A DNA stretch of 64,000 bases from Kineosphaera limosa NBRC 100340 (GTDB lineage Bacteria; Actinomycetota; Actinomycetes; Actinomycetales; Dermatophilaceae): contig NZ_BAHD01000004.1 in NCBI RefSeq assembly GCF_000298215.1, positions 62,001 to 126,000 on the forward strand, written 5' to 3'. Made by a program: the position numbers and the translations under genes. The notes below the pieces were generated by a model. It searched no databases. It was not told the origin of the DNA and saw nothing but the letters and a program-made list of their open reading frames with translations. Below, in pieces: positions 44,047 to 53,112 of the stretch. Each line of letters opens with the position of its first letter. Within the stretch, counting starts at the first letter, position 1.

Positions 44047-44073
44047 ATGGCGCAGCAGCGACTTCTTCGCTAG
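44047..44073 (+). CDS. Putative leuS leader peptide (MAQQRLLR)
   Basis: An eight-codon ORF ending in TAG (44071-44073). Its sixth and seventh codons are CTT-CTT, a leucine codon scarcely used in this GC-rich sequence, preceded by the equally rare Arg codon CGA. It sits between a -10 element and a terminator-like structure, upstream of leucyl-tRNA synthetase. This is the layout of an amino-acid attenuator: slow decoding of the Leu codons when Leu-tRNA is short would change folding of the RNA behind it. The peptide itself probably has no function. Expression is inferred. Confidence 0.55.
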   Translation: MAQQRLLR

Positions 44074-44147
44074 CCGCCCGACCCGTCACACACCGGTCGG
44101 AGCGGCGGACCCCTCGATGCCCGAGGGGTTTTTGTGTGTCCGCCGCT
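44074..44147 (+). promoter_or_regulatory. Putative leuS transcription attenuator
   Basis: Stem 1: 44074-44083 with 44095-44105 (one bulge), starting right after the leader stop. Stem 2: CCCCTCG (44110-44116) with CGAGGGG (44122-44128) followed by five T, a classical intrinsic terminator. An outer stem, AGCGGCGGA (44101-44109) with TCCGCCGCT (44139-44147), shares bases with stem 1, so the two are mutually exclusive. ACACAC (44088-44093) can also pair with GTGTGT (44134-44139). Confidence 0.6.
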
Positions 44148-44197
44148 GGCCACCCGGAGTGGCCACGAGCCGCCCCCGCTTGTAGGAGAAGAAACGG

Positions 44198-47104
44198 ATG
44201 ACTGACACCACGGCCTCCCATCCTCACCGCTACACGGCGGAACTGGCCGACCGCATCGAGCGTGACTGGCAGCAACGCTGGAGCGAGCAGGGCACCTACC
44301 ACGCCGCCAACCCCGCCGGCCCGTGGGGCGAGCCAGACGTCGAGGACCAGCCCAAGATGTTCGTGCTCGACATGTTCCCCTATCCCTCCGGGGCAGGGCT
44401 GCACGTCGGGCACCCGCTGGGTTATATCGCCACCGACGCCTTCGCCCGGCATCAGCGGATGACGGGCAAGAACGTGCTGCACACCGTGGGCTACGACGCC
44501 TTCGGCCTGCCCGCCGAGCAGTACGCCATCCAGACCGGTCAGCACCCGCGCATCACGACGGAGAACAACATCGCGACCATGCGCCGTCAGCTGGCCCGCC
44601 TGGGGCTGGGGCACGACGAGCGCCGGTCGGTCGCCACGACCGACGTCGCGTTCTACCGCTGGACGCAGTGGATCTTCCTGCAGCTGTTCAACGCGTGGTT
44701 CGATCCGGCCGCCCCCAACGCCGCCGGCACCACCGGCCGCGCCCGCCCGATCGCTGAGTTGGAGGCGCAGTTCGCCTCCGGGGAGCGCACCCCCGCCGAC
44801 GGGCGCGCCTGGGCCGACCTGACCGACGTCGAGCAGCGCACCATCATCAACGGGTACCGCTTGGCGTACGTCTCGCAGGCGCCGGTCAACTGGTGCCCGG
44901 GGCTGGGCACGGTGCTGGCCAACGAAGAGGTCACCGCCGACGGCCGCAGCGACATCGGCAACTTTCCGGTCTTCAAGCGCAACATGCGCCAGTGGATGAT
45001 GCGCATCACCACCTACGCCGACAGGCTGCTGTTCGACCTGGACCGGGTCGACTGGCCCGAACCCGTCAAGCTGATGCAGCGCAACTGGATCGGCCGCTCC
45101 ACCGGCGCCAACGTCGATTTCGCGGTGCGCACGATCGACGGGGCGCAGGAGAACATCGAGGTCTTCACGACCCGGCCCGACACGCTGTTCGGTGCCACGT
45201 TCATGGTGCTGGCTCCCGAGCATCCGCTCGTCGAACGCCTGGTGCCGGACTCCTGGCCCGAGGGCACCCGGGAAGCGTGGCGGGCCGGCGCGGACAGCCC
45301 GCGCGCCGCCGTCGACGCCTACGTGCAGGCCGCCGCCCGCAAGACCGACCTGGAGCGCCAGAGCGAGGTCAAGGAGAAGACCGGCGTCTTCACCGGGGCT
45401 TTCGCGGTCAACCCGGTCGACGGTCGGGCCGTCCCGGTGTTCGTCGCGGACTACGTGCTGATGGGTTATGGCACCGGCGCGATCATGGCCGTGCCCGGCC
45501 AGGACGCCCGCGACTGGGACTTCGCCCAGGCGTTCGATCTGGACATCATCCGCACCGTCCAGCCCACCCCCGAGCACCCTGACGACCAGGCGTTCGTCGG
45601 CGACGGCCCAGCGATCAACTCCGCCAACGCCGACCTCGACCTCAACGGCATGGGGGTCGCACAGGCCAAGGCCGCGATGATCGAGTACCTGGAGGGCAAG
45701 GGCACCGGCCGCGGCACCGTCACCTACAAGCTGCGCGACTGGCTGTTCAGCCGCCAGCGGTACTGGGGCGAGCCGTTTCCCATCGTCTACGACGAGGACG
45801 GGTTGCCCGTCGGGCTGCCCGACTCGATGCTGCCGGTGACGCTGCCGGAGGTCGACGACTACTCCCCGCAGAAGCTGGACCCCAACGACGTGACGAGCGA
45901 GCCGACTCCGCCGCTGGCGCGCGCCACCGACTGGGCCAGCGTCGAACTGGACCTGGGGGACGGTCCGCGCACCTACACGCGCGAACTGAACGTCATGCCG
46001 CAGTGGGCCGGCTCCTGCTGGTACGAGCTGCGCTATCTGGACCCGGCCAACGAGGTGGCCTTCGTCGACCCGGAGGTCGAGCGGTACTGGATGGGTCCGC
46101 AGGCACAGCCGGTCGCGGGCTCGCCCGCCGGGCTGGGCGACGTGGGCGGCGTCGACCTGTACGTCGGCGGCGTCGAGCACGCCGTGCTGCACCTGCTGTA
46201 CAGCCGGTTCTGGCACAAGGTGCTCTTCGACCTGGGCCACGTCAGCAGCGCCGAACCGTTCCGACGCCTGTTCAACCAGGGCTACATCCAGGCCTACGCC
46301 TTCCGCAACGAACGCGGGCAGGTGCTGCCCGCCGCCGAGATCGAGGAGTCGCTCGACGACTCCGGCCGGGCCGTCTACACCTGGCAGGGCGAGAAAGCCG
46401 TGCGCGAGTACGGCAAGATGGGCAAGTCGCTGAAGAACGTCGTGTCGCCCGACGAGATGTACGAGCAGTACGGCGCCGACACCTTCCGCGTCTACGAGAT
46501 GAGCATGGGTCCCCTCGAGCTGTCCAAGCCCTGGGAGACTCGCGCGGTCGTCGGCGCGCAACGCTTCCTGCAACGGCTGTGGCGCACCGTCGTCGATGAG
46601 GAGACCGGCGCGGCGACGGTCAGCGACGAGCCGGCCGACGAAGAGCTGCGGCGGCTGCTGCACCGCACCATCGAGGCCGTCGATGTCGACTACGCCAACC
46701 TGCGGTTCAACGTGGCCATCGCCAAGCTCATCGAGTTGACCAACGCCCTGACCAAGTTGGGCCGCTCGCCGCGGGAGATCGTCGAGCCGCTGGTGACGAT
46801 GGTCGCGCCCGTCGCCCCGCACATCGCCGAGGAGCTGTGGCACCGACTGGGGCACACCGACACGATCGTGTACCAGCCGTTCCCCGTGGCCGACCCCGCG
46901 TACCTGGTGCAGGAGAGCGTCACGTGTGTCGTGCAGGTGCTCGGTAAGGTGCGGGCCCGCATCGAGGTGCCCGCCGACATCGACGACGACGCGCTGGTCG
47001 AGCTGGCCAAGGCCGAGCCGCGGATCGCCGCGCTGCTCGACGGCAAGACGGTGCGCAAGGTCATCGTGCGCGCGCCGAATCTCGTCAACATCGTCGCGAA
47101 CTGA
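44198..47104 (+). CDS. leuS: Leucyl-tRNA synthetase
   Basis: Class Ia synthetase charging tRNA-Leu. 968 residues, the usual actinobacterial length. The HIGH motif appears as HVGH in [15 protein letters not shown] (about 60-75), and KMSKS as KMGKS at 740-744. The editing (CP1) domain includes [20 protein letters not shown] and the [17 protein letters not shown] block. RBS TAGGAGA lies upstream of the ATG at 44198. A leader peptide with rare Leu codons and a terminator precede the gene, suggesting control by Leu-tRNA charging. Confidence 0.97.
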   Translation: MTDTTASHPHRYTAELADRIERDWQQRWSEQGTYHAANPAGPWGEPDVEDQPKMFVLDMFPYPSGAGLHVGHPLGYIATDAFARHQRMTGKNVLHTVGYDAFGLPAEQYAIQTGQHPRITTENNIATMRRQLARLGLGHDERRSVATTDVAFYRWTQWIFLQLFNAWFDPAAPNAAGTTGRARPIAELEAQFASGERTPADGRAWADLTDVEQRTIINGYRLAYVSQAPVNWCPGLGTVLANEEVTADGRSDIGNFPVFKRNMRQWMMRITTYADRLLFDLDRVDWPEPVKLMQRNWIGRSTGANVDFAVRTIDGAQENIEVFTTRPDTLFGATFMVLAPEHPLVERLVPDSWPEGTREAWRAGADSPRAAVDAYVQAAARKTDLERQSEVKEKTGVFTGAFAVNPVDGRAVPVFVADYVLMGYGTGAIMAVPGQDARDWDFAQAFDLDIIRTVQPTPEHPDDQAFVGDGPAINSANADLDLNGMGVAQAKAAMIEYLEGKGTGRGTVTYKLRDWLFSRQRYWGEPFPIVYDEDGLPVGLPDSMLPVTLPEVDDYSPQKLDPNDVTSEPTPPLARATDWASVELDLGDGPRTYTRELNVMPQWAGSCWYELRYLDPANEVAFVDPEVERYWMGPQAQPVAGSPAGLGDVGGVDLYVGGVEHAVLHLLYSRFWHKVLFDLGHVSSAEPFRRLFNQGYIQAYAFRNERGQVLPAAEIEESLDDSGRAVYTWQGEKAVREYGKMGKSLKNVVSPDEMYEQYGADTFRVYEMSMGPLELSKPWETRAVVGAQRFLQRLWRTVVDEETGAATVSDEPADEELRRLLHRTIEAVDVDYANLRFNVAIAKLIELTNALTKLGRSPREIVEPLVTMVAPVAPHIAEELWHRLGHTDTIVYQPFPVADPAYLVQESVTCVVQVLGKVRARIEVPADIDDDALVELAKAEPRIAALLDGKTVRKVIVRAPNLVNIVAN

Positions 47105-47130
47105 CGAGTGGGCGAGCGGGTTCAGCGGTG

Positions 47131-48036
47131 ATGGCGCCGCAGGAGGAGGCCGCGCCGGTCGGTCCGGTCGCGCTCGTCACCGACTCGACGGCGGCGTTGA
47201 CCTCCTCGGAGGCGCGTGACCTGCGGGTGAGCGTGGTGCCGCTGCACGTCGTCGTGGACGACGAGGAGTTCACCGAAGGTGTCGACATCAGCCCGCAGGA
47301 GGTCATCGAGGCGCTGCGAAAGGGGCGGCGGGTCAGCACGTCGCGGCCCTCTCCGGCGGCGATGCTCGCCTGCTACGAGGCGCTCGCCGACGCCGGGGCC
47401 ACTGCGATCGTCTCGGCGCACCTGTCCGCGCAACTGTCGGGGACCTGCGACGCGGCGCACCTCGCCGCCCGGGAGGCCCCCGTGCCGGTGCGGGTCGTCG
47501 ACTCCGGCTCCACCGGACTCGGCCTGGGCTTCGCGGTCGAGACAGCCGCGCGGGAGCTGCGTGAGCCGGAGGCGTTCGGCGACGGGCGCTCGGCGCCGGA
47601 GTTGGCGGACGCGGTGGGGGCGGCGCTGGCCCGGCGCACCCGCAACTCCACAGTGTTGTGTTACGTGCACAGCCTGGACTGCCTGCGCCGGGGAGGCCGC
47701 ATCGGCGCGGCCGCGTCGTTCCTCGGTGGGGCGTTGGCGATCAAGCCGATCATCGCGCTCGCCGGCGGTCACGTCGAGCCGGTGGAAAAGCTGCGCACCA
47801 GCGGGCGCGCGTTGGCGCGACTCGCGCAGTTGGCCGGCGAGGCGGTGGCCGCCGGGGGACCAGGCACCCGCGTCGCCATCCAGCACGCCGACGCCCTCGA
47901 CTACGCCGAGAACCTCGCCGCCGACCTGGTGGAGGCCGCCGACTCGGAGTTGCCCGTGCAGATCCGTGAGCTGCCCGCCGTGCTCTCCGTGCACCTTGGT
48001 CCCGGCACCGTCGCCGCAGTCATCGCGCCCGCCTAG
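47131..48036 (+). CDS. DegV-family fatty-acid-binding protein
   Basis: A 301-residue cytosolic protein. ALVTDSTAAL is the conserved N-terminal DegV block, RRVSTSRPSPAAML carries the TSxPS headgroup-binding segment, and IVSAHLSAQLSGTCDAA and RRGGRIGAAASFLGGALAIKPI are further hallmarks. DegV/FakB proteins present fatty acids to a kinase for phospholipid synthesis; no partner kinase is in the window. The ATG at 47131 is preceded by an in-frame GTG that could also be used. It lies 26 nt after leuS and upstream of comEA, a conserved actinobacterial order. Confidence 0.9.
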   Translation: MAPQEEAAPVGPVALVTDSTAALTSSEARDLRVSVVPLHVVVDDEEFTEGVDISPQEVIEALRKGRRVSTSRPSPAAMLACYEALADAGATAIVSAHLSAQLSGTCDAAHLAAREAPVPVRVVDSGSTGLGLGFAVETAARELREPEAFGDGRSAPELADAVGAALARRTRNSTVLCYVHSLDCLRRGGRIGAAASFLGGALAIKPIIALAGGHVEPVEKLRTSGRALARLAQLAGEAVAAGGPGTRVAIQHADALDYAENLAADLVEAADSELPVQIRELPAVLSVHLGPGTVAAVIAPA

Positions 48037-48198
48037 GGAGCCGACGACTGCGCGGGTCTGCCAAGGGACGGCGATCCTGGGGGCTGACCACGCCTCCGGG
48101 TAACGACAGGGCGAACGGTTGTCCACAGGCCCCGGGTCGGCGTGCGGTCCATCCACAGGCCCGGGGGCTGCCGCGAGCGCGGCGCGGGGCGATCGATC

Positions 48199-48204
48199 TA
48201 CGGT
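48199..48204 (+). promoter_or_regulatory. Leaderless-type -10 element of comEA
   Basis: TACGGT ends 7 nt before the comEA ATG (48212). Confidence 0.4.
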
Positions 48205-48211
48205 CTGGCAC

Positions 48212-49489
48212 ATGGCCCGATCTCGTACCGACGGCTATCGCGGCGACAACGGTCCCTGGCGCGGCGAGGCGAGTTCCAGCGACGAACCGCGGCTGCGCAG
48301 CCTCCTGGGCAGACGCGTGTCCGCCGGCGAGCCCGCGCCGCCGCCTGATCGGTGGTCTGGTGCGTGGGAGTGGCAGGCCGATCTGCCGGGCGAGCCGCAG
48401 GATCCGACGGACGTCACGGAGCAGGAGACGAGCGAGCAGGAGGCGAGCGAGCAGGAGGCGAGCGAGCAGGAGGCGAGCGACCAGGAGGCGAGCGACCAGG
48501 GGACGGCGGAGCTGGGCCTGCTGGCGTGGGATTCGGTGGAGCAGGATGTGCCCGAGCTGGAGCCGATTGGGCCGGTGGTGCGGCATAGAGTGCCGCGCGA
48601 GGTGACCGATCCGTTCGTGCGGCCGATGCAGTTGCCGGGAACGCTGCGCGGCGCTCGCGTGCGGGTCTCGCCGCTGGCGCTGCTCGGCGTCGTCGTGGCG
48701 CTGTGCGTCGTCGCGGGCGTGGTCGGGGTTCGGGTGTGGTTGGCGCAGTCGTCCGCCCAGCCCGTCCCGGTGGCTGCGCTGGGGGGCTCCGCGGGAGCTT
48801 CCCCGGCCGAAGATTCCCCGGCCGACGGGGCGGCGGCCACGATCACCGCGCCCTCTGTTCCCGGCCAGCCGGCGCCCAGCGCCGGCGCGGCCCACCAGGT
48901 CGGCTCGGCAACCGCCACCGAGCAGGCGCCGACGGCGGGCCAGCAGACCCAGTCCGGGTTCGCTGGGGCGCCCGGGGACCCCGGGAGCCCAGGGGTGGGG
49001 CCCGCCGGGCAGATCGTGGTGCACGTCGTGGGGGCGGTCAAGAAGCCGGGCCTCGTGCGCCTGGACGCCGGGGCGCGGATCGGCGACGCCGTGCGCCGCT
49101 GCGGCGGGCTGAGCGCTGCGGCGGACCCGGCGAGCGTCAACCTGGCCCGCGCGGCTGCTGACGGCGAACAGGTGGTCGTACTTGCCAAGGGGCAAGCCCG
49201 ACCACCGGCTGCCCCCGGCGGCACGGGCGGGCCGGCGGCTCCGGGCCCGGGCGGAGCCGGCGGATCGGGCGGGTCCGGCGGGTCCGGTGGCGGGGCTGGG
49301 CAGGTCGACCTCAACAGCGCGGATGTCGCCGCGCTCGACACGCTGCCGGGGGTTGGCCCGGTGACCGCCCAGAAGATCCTCGACTGGCGGGCCCAGAACG
49401 GGCGTTTCGGCTCCGTCGACGAGCTCGCCGAGGTCGCCGGCATCGGTCCTAAGACCTTGGAGCGGCTCCGCCCGCATGTGCGCGTGTGA
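48212..49489 (+). CDS. comEA: Competence-type DNA-binding protein ComEA
   Basis: Membrane-anchored DNA receptor, 425 residues. Order: hydrophilic N-terminal region with a five-fold EQEAS repeat (about 70-95), one transmembrane helix (SPLALLGVVVALCVVAGVVG, about 151-170), a Pro/Ala/Gly-rich spacer, an SLBB domain (IVVHVVGAVKKPGLVRLDAG), a Gly-rich linker, and C-terminal helix-hairpin-helix motifs (VDLNSADVAALDTLPGVGP, GIGPKTLERLRPHV). The extended cytoplasmic region is unlike Bacillus ComEA but common in actinobacteria. The start at 48212 is supported by TACGGT 7 nt upstream. Overlaps comEC. Confidence 0.92.
   Translation: MARSRTDGYRGDNGPWRGEASSSDEPRLRSLLGRRVSAGEPAPPPDRWSGAWEWQADLPGEPQDPTDVTEQETSEQEASEQEASEQEASDQEASDQGTAELGLLAWDSVEQDVPELEPIGPVVRHRVPREVTDPFVRPMQLPGTLRGARVRVSPLALLGVVVALCVVAGVVGVRVWLAQSSAQPVPVAALGGSAGASPAEDSPADGAAATITAPSVPGQPAPSAGAAHQVGSATATEQAPTAGQQTQSGFAGAPGDPGSPGVGPAGQIVVHVVGAVKKPGLVRLDAGARIGDAVRRCGGLSAAADPASVNLARAAADGEQVVVLAKGQARPPAAPGGTGGPAAPGPGGAGGSGGSGGSGGGAGQVDLNSADVAALDTLPGVGPVTAQKILDWRAQNGRFGSVDELAEVAGIGPKTLERLRPHVRV
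48419..48493. repeat. 15-nt tandem repeat in comEA
   Basis: Five in-frame copies of GAGCAGGAGGCGAGC-like units encoding (E/D)QE(A/T)S, then a partial sixth. Acidic, probably disordered. Confidence 0.9.
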
Positions 49490-52062
49490 CGGTGCGCGAC
49501 TCGACGCGGGCGCAGCTGCGCCGCGCAGGCTCAACCGGCGGCGGGAAGACCGGTGCGGCCAAGGTCTTGGACGTGCGACTGCTGCTGGCCGCCGCAGTCG
49601 GGTGGGCCGTGCTCGTCGTGGCGCTCGGCGCGGGCTGGGCGGCGGAATCGGTCGGGCTCGTCGGACTGGCGGCCTTATCCCTGGCCGCCGGGGCCGCGCT
49701 GGTGCCCGTGGTCTTGCATCGGGCGCGGCGTGGCGGTTCTCCGCCGCTGGGTCGGACCTGCGATGCCCAAGCAGCCGTCGCGGACCTCGCGCCGGCCGAG
49801 ACCTTTCGGGCAGCTCGAGTCGGGACTCGCTCCACCGTGTTGCTGGCAGCGGTGGGGCGGGCCTGCGGCGCCGGGCGCACCGCCGCGATCCTGACCGGCC
49901 TCATCACCGGCATGCTGTGTGTCAGCGCGGCAGGCCAGCTGGCGGTGCGCGACGCGGGGCCGTTGGCCGAACTCGCGGCGGCTCGCGCAGTCGCCACGGT
50001 GGAGGCCACCATCGCGGAGGACCCCCGCCTCCTACCCGTCGATGCCGAACGGCGCGCACCGCGTGCGATGGCCCGCCTCGTCGTCACCGCCGTGACCGCC
50101 CGCGGCCACACGACCGCCGTTCGCACCTCCGTCATGCTCATCGGCCCCGCGGACCTGGCCGACCTGCAGTGGCGCCAACGCATCCGGCTCACAGGTCGCT
50201 TGGGTCCGGCGGAACCCGGCGACCGCGCCGTGGCCTGGCTGGCCGCCACCGGGTCCGTTGAATCGGTCGCCCCTGCGGGTGCGATGCTGCGCCTGGCCGA
50301 ACACGCGCGCGGGCGCTTGCGGCAGGCGGTCGCACCCTTGCCGCCCGACCCGCGGGGTCTGCTGCCCGGCCTCGTCATCGGCGACCGCAGCCTGACCCCG
50401 GAGTCGCTGACCGAGGACATGCGAATCACCGGCATGACCCATCTGACGGCCGTCTCAGGCAGCAACGTCACGGTCATCGTCGGCGCGGCGGTCCTGCTGT
50501 CGGGGTTGCTGGGGGTGCGCCGCCGTTGGCGCCCGCTGCTGGCCGGCGCCGCCATCGTGGGCTTCGTCGTGCTCGCCCGGCCCGACCCCAGCGTGGTGCG
50601 GGCCGCCGTCATGGGCGGCGTCGGGCTCCTGGGCATGACCGCGGCCCGTCGCTCTCTGGGGCCGTCGGCGTTGGGGACCGCCGTGACCGTGCTGCTCGTG
50701 GCCGACCCATGGCTCGCCCGGTCCTTCGGGTTCGCCCTGTCGACCCTGGCGACCTTCGGCCTGCTGGCGTTCGCCCGCCCGTGGGGCGAGGCGATGGGCC
50801 GATGGTTGCCGGGCTGGGCCCGCCCGCTGGCCGACGCGACCGCGATCCCGCTCGCCGCGCAGGCGACCTGCGCCCCCGTCATCGTGCTGCTGCAGGGCTC
50901 GGTGCCGATCGTCGGCATCCTGGCCAATCTGGCTGCCGCCCCGTTCGTGGCGCCCGCCACGATCGCCGGGGTCCTCGCCGCGCTGACCGCCGCGCTCTGG
51001 CTGCCGGCGGGCACCATGTGTGCGTGGCTGGCCGGGATGCCCGCGTGGGTCATCGCGCTCATCGCGCACAGCCTGGCTCCGGTGCCGTTCGGCACGATGC
51101 CCTGGGTCGACGGCACCTCGGGAGCCCTGCTCCTGGCGGTCGTGACGATTCTGGCGCTGCTCTGTGCGCCGTACGCGCTGCATCAGGCGCGTCGTCATCC
51201 GTGGCGGGCCGCAGGGGCCGGGGTACTTCTGCTCGCGCTGATCTGGCCGACGCCGCGAGCGCAGCCACCCGCGCAGTGGGCGTTCACCGCCTGCGACGTG
51301 GGGCAGGGAGATGCACTGCTCGTGGCGACCGGGCCGGGTCGCGCGGTGCTCGTCGACGCCGGCCCCGACCCGAGCGCGATCCGGGGCTGCCTGGACCGGA
51401 TGGCGATCACCGCCCTCGACGCGATCTTCCTCACCCACTTCCACGACGACCACGTCGCCGGGTTGCCCGGTGCGCTGGCGGGGCGCAGCGTCGGCGCCCT
51501 CTACGTCAGCCCGCTGCCCGACCCGGCGTACCAGGTGCGGCTGGTGGGGCAGTGGGCAGCCGAGGCGGGGCTGACACCGGTGGCCGTCGGCGCCGGCTCG
51601 CACTTCGACTTCGAGGGCGTGCAGGTCGCCGCCCGCGCCCCGGCCCGGATCACCGCCGAAGGATCACCCCCGAACAACAACAGCGTCGTGCTCGACGTGC
51701 GGACCTCCCGCCTGCGGCTGTTGCTGCTCGCCGACATCGAACGGGAGGAGGCCGCCGTGCTGGCCCGGGACTTACGGACCGACCCCGACCCGCGGCCGGT
51801 CGATGTCGTCAAGGTCGCCCACCACGGCTCCGCGAACCTTGATCGCACGCTCGTCCGCGAGATCGCCGCACCGGTCGCGGTGATCAGCGTCGGCGCCGAC
51901 AACACCTACGGCCACCCCGCCCCCAGCGCCATGGCCGCGTACACCCAGGCTGGCGCCACCGTGCTGCGCACCGACCGCGACGGCGACATCATCCTCTCCG
52001 GCGCGGACCCGCCCGCTCCCGAGGCCCGCACCCCCATCTTCGTCACCCGCTCCCGCGGCTGA
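49486..52062 (+). CDS. comEC: ComEC/Rec2 DNA-uptake channel
   Basis: Polytopic membrane protein for transport of single-stranded DNA, 858 residues. N-terminal hydrophobic pairs, a DUF4131-like segment, the Competence domain (about 300-560; GLVIGDRSL, MTHLTAVSGSNVTVIVGAA), and a C-terminal metallo-beta-lactamase domain with HFHDDH at 651-656 and a later KVAHHGSANLD. The GTG at 49486 overlaps the comEA stop. Whether the organism is competent cannot be judged, since no pilus genes are in the window. holA, normally downstream, is 8 kb upstream here. Confidence 0.94.
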   Translation: MTVRDSTRAQLRRAGSTGGGKTGAAKVLDVRLLLAAAVGWAVLVVALGAGWAAESVGLVGLAALSLAAGAALVPVVLHRARRGGSPPLGRTCDAQAAVADLAPAETFRAARVGTRSTVLLAAVGRACGAGRTAAILTGLITGMLCVSAAGQLAVRDAGPLAELAAARAVATVEATIAEDPRLLPVDAERRAPRAMARLVVTAVTARGHTTAVRTSVMLIGPADLADLQWRQRIRLTGRLGPAEPGDRAVAWLAATGSVESVAPAGAMLRLAEHARGRLRQAVAPLPPDPRGLLPGLVIGDRSLTPESLTEDMRITGMTHLTAVSGSNVTVIVGAAVLLSGLLGVRRRWRPLLAGAAIVGFVVLARPDPSVVRAAVMGGVGLLGMTAARRSLGPSALGTAVTVLLVADPWLARSFGFALSTLATFGLLAFARPWGEAMGRWLPGWARPLADATAIPLAAQATCAPVIVLLQGSVPIVGILANLAAAPFVAPATIAGVLAALTAALWLPAGTMCAWLAGMPAWVIALIAHSLAPVPFGTMPWVDGTSGALLLAVVTILALLCAPYALHQARRHPWRAAGAGVLLLALIWPTPRAQPPAQWAFTACDVGQGDALLVATGPGRAVLVDAGPDPSAIRGCLDRMAITALDAIFLTHFHDDHVAGLPGALAGRSVGALYVSPLPDPAYQVRLVGQWAAEAGLTPVAVGAGSHFDFEGVQVAARAPARITAEGSPPNNNSVVLDVRTSRLRLLLLADIEREEAAVLARDLRTDPDPRPVDVVKVAHHGSANLDRTLVREIAAPVAVISVGADNTYGHPAPSAMAAYTQAGATVLRTDRDGDIILSGADPPAPEARTPIFVTRSRG

Positions 52063-52086
52063 GACGTCGAGCTCTCCAGGCGCGAC

Positions 52087-53028
52087 TCAACTGTTGGCGG
52101 TGCACAGACCTTCGCCGATGCCCAGCGAGCGGGCGCCGTGGCACAGCGCATCGAGGGTGGTCGCCACGGCCGGGACGCGCTGCAGATCCGGGGTGGTGAC
52201 GGCGTAGACGGTGCGTCGCGACGGGGGGTCGATCGGCACCGTCACGACATCCGGGTGCGAAGTGTTGCGCATGATGAGCCCCGGGATGAGCGCGATGCCG
52301 AGCCGATTGGCGACGAACGAGAGCACGGTGACATAGTCCTCGGTCTCGAACGCGACCCGCGGTACATAGCCAGCGTTCGAGCAGACCTGCAGCAGGTGCC
52401 CCCGGCAGCGGGGACAGCCGGCAATCCAGTCCTCGTCCGCGAGGTCCTCGAGCCGCACGACTCCGTCGGCGGCCCGAGGGTGATCGCGGGGCAGAGCCAG
52501 ATGCACCTCATCCTCGAGCAGCGGATACGTGACGAACGCGTCGAGGCTCTCCTCCCCCCGAGCCAGATCTGTGCCCTCGTAGGAGAACGCGACCGCGATA
52601 TCGCAGTCGCCGGCCCGGAGCGCCGCCAGCGACTCGGGCGGCTCCGCCTCCGTGAAGGTCACGCTGATGCCGGGATGGTCGCTGCGCACCTGCGCCAGCG
52701 CCATCGGCACCAACGTCGAGGAGGAGGACGGGAAAGCCATGAGCCGCACCCGCCCGGCGCGCAGGCCGGTGATCGCGGCGATCTCCTCCTCCGCGGCGTC
52801 CAACGAGGCCAACACGTTGACCGCGTGCCGGGCGAGCACCTGCCCCGCCTCGGTCAGCCGCACCGAGCGGCCCACCCGCTCGACCAGCGCAGTGCCGGTG
52901 CGCTGTTCCAAGCGGCGCACCATCTGCGAGACGGCCGGCTGGGAGTACCCCAGTGCCAGCGCGGCAGCCGTGAAACTGCCCTCCTCGGCGATGGCGCGCA
53001 TCACACGAAAGCCAGCAGTGTCGATCAT
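52087..53028 (-). CDS. LysR-family transcriptional regulator
   Basis: A 313-residue regulator: N-terminal winged HTH (FRVMRAIAEEGSFTAAALAL, then SQPAVSQMVRRLEQRTGTAL) and a type 2 periplasmic-binding-like effector domain. Shares with the CysL/GltC-like group the segment GIALIPGLIM. A cysteine pair in AGCPRCRGHLLQVC (about 208-221) within the effector domain is unusual and might bind metal or sense redox. The ATG at 53028 is directly before the HTH. It diverges from the sirtuin gene with 84 bp between them; targets unknown. Confidence 0.88.
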   Translation of the reverse strand: MIDTAGFRVMRAIAEEGSFTAAALALGYSQPAVSQMVRRLEQRTGTALVERVGRSVRLTEAGQVLARHAVNVLASLDAAEEEIAAITGLRAGRVRLMAFPSSSSTLVPMALAQVRSDHPGISVTFTEAEPPESLAALRAGDCDIAVAFSYEGTDLARGEESLDAFVTYPLLEDEVHLALPRDHPRAADGVVRLEDLADEDWIAGCPRCRGHLLQVCSNAGYVPRVAFETEDYVTVLSFVANRLGIALIPGLIMRNTSHPDVVTVPIDPPSRRTVYAVTTPDLQRVPAVATTLDALCHGARSLGIGEGLCTANS

Positions 53029-53112
53029 TGGGAAAGCATAACGCTGTGTTACCGGCGACGCGGGCCAAACTGGCAGACCCCGCGCCCGCATCGTCGATCC
53101 GGGCTGCGCAGA

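Noticed and set aside
43559-46855. Minus-strand open frame of about 1100 codons opposite leuS
   Set aside because: Same antisense artefact; no domain pattern, and it runs across rpsT and the leuS attenuator.
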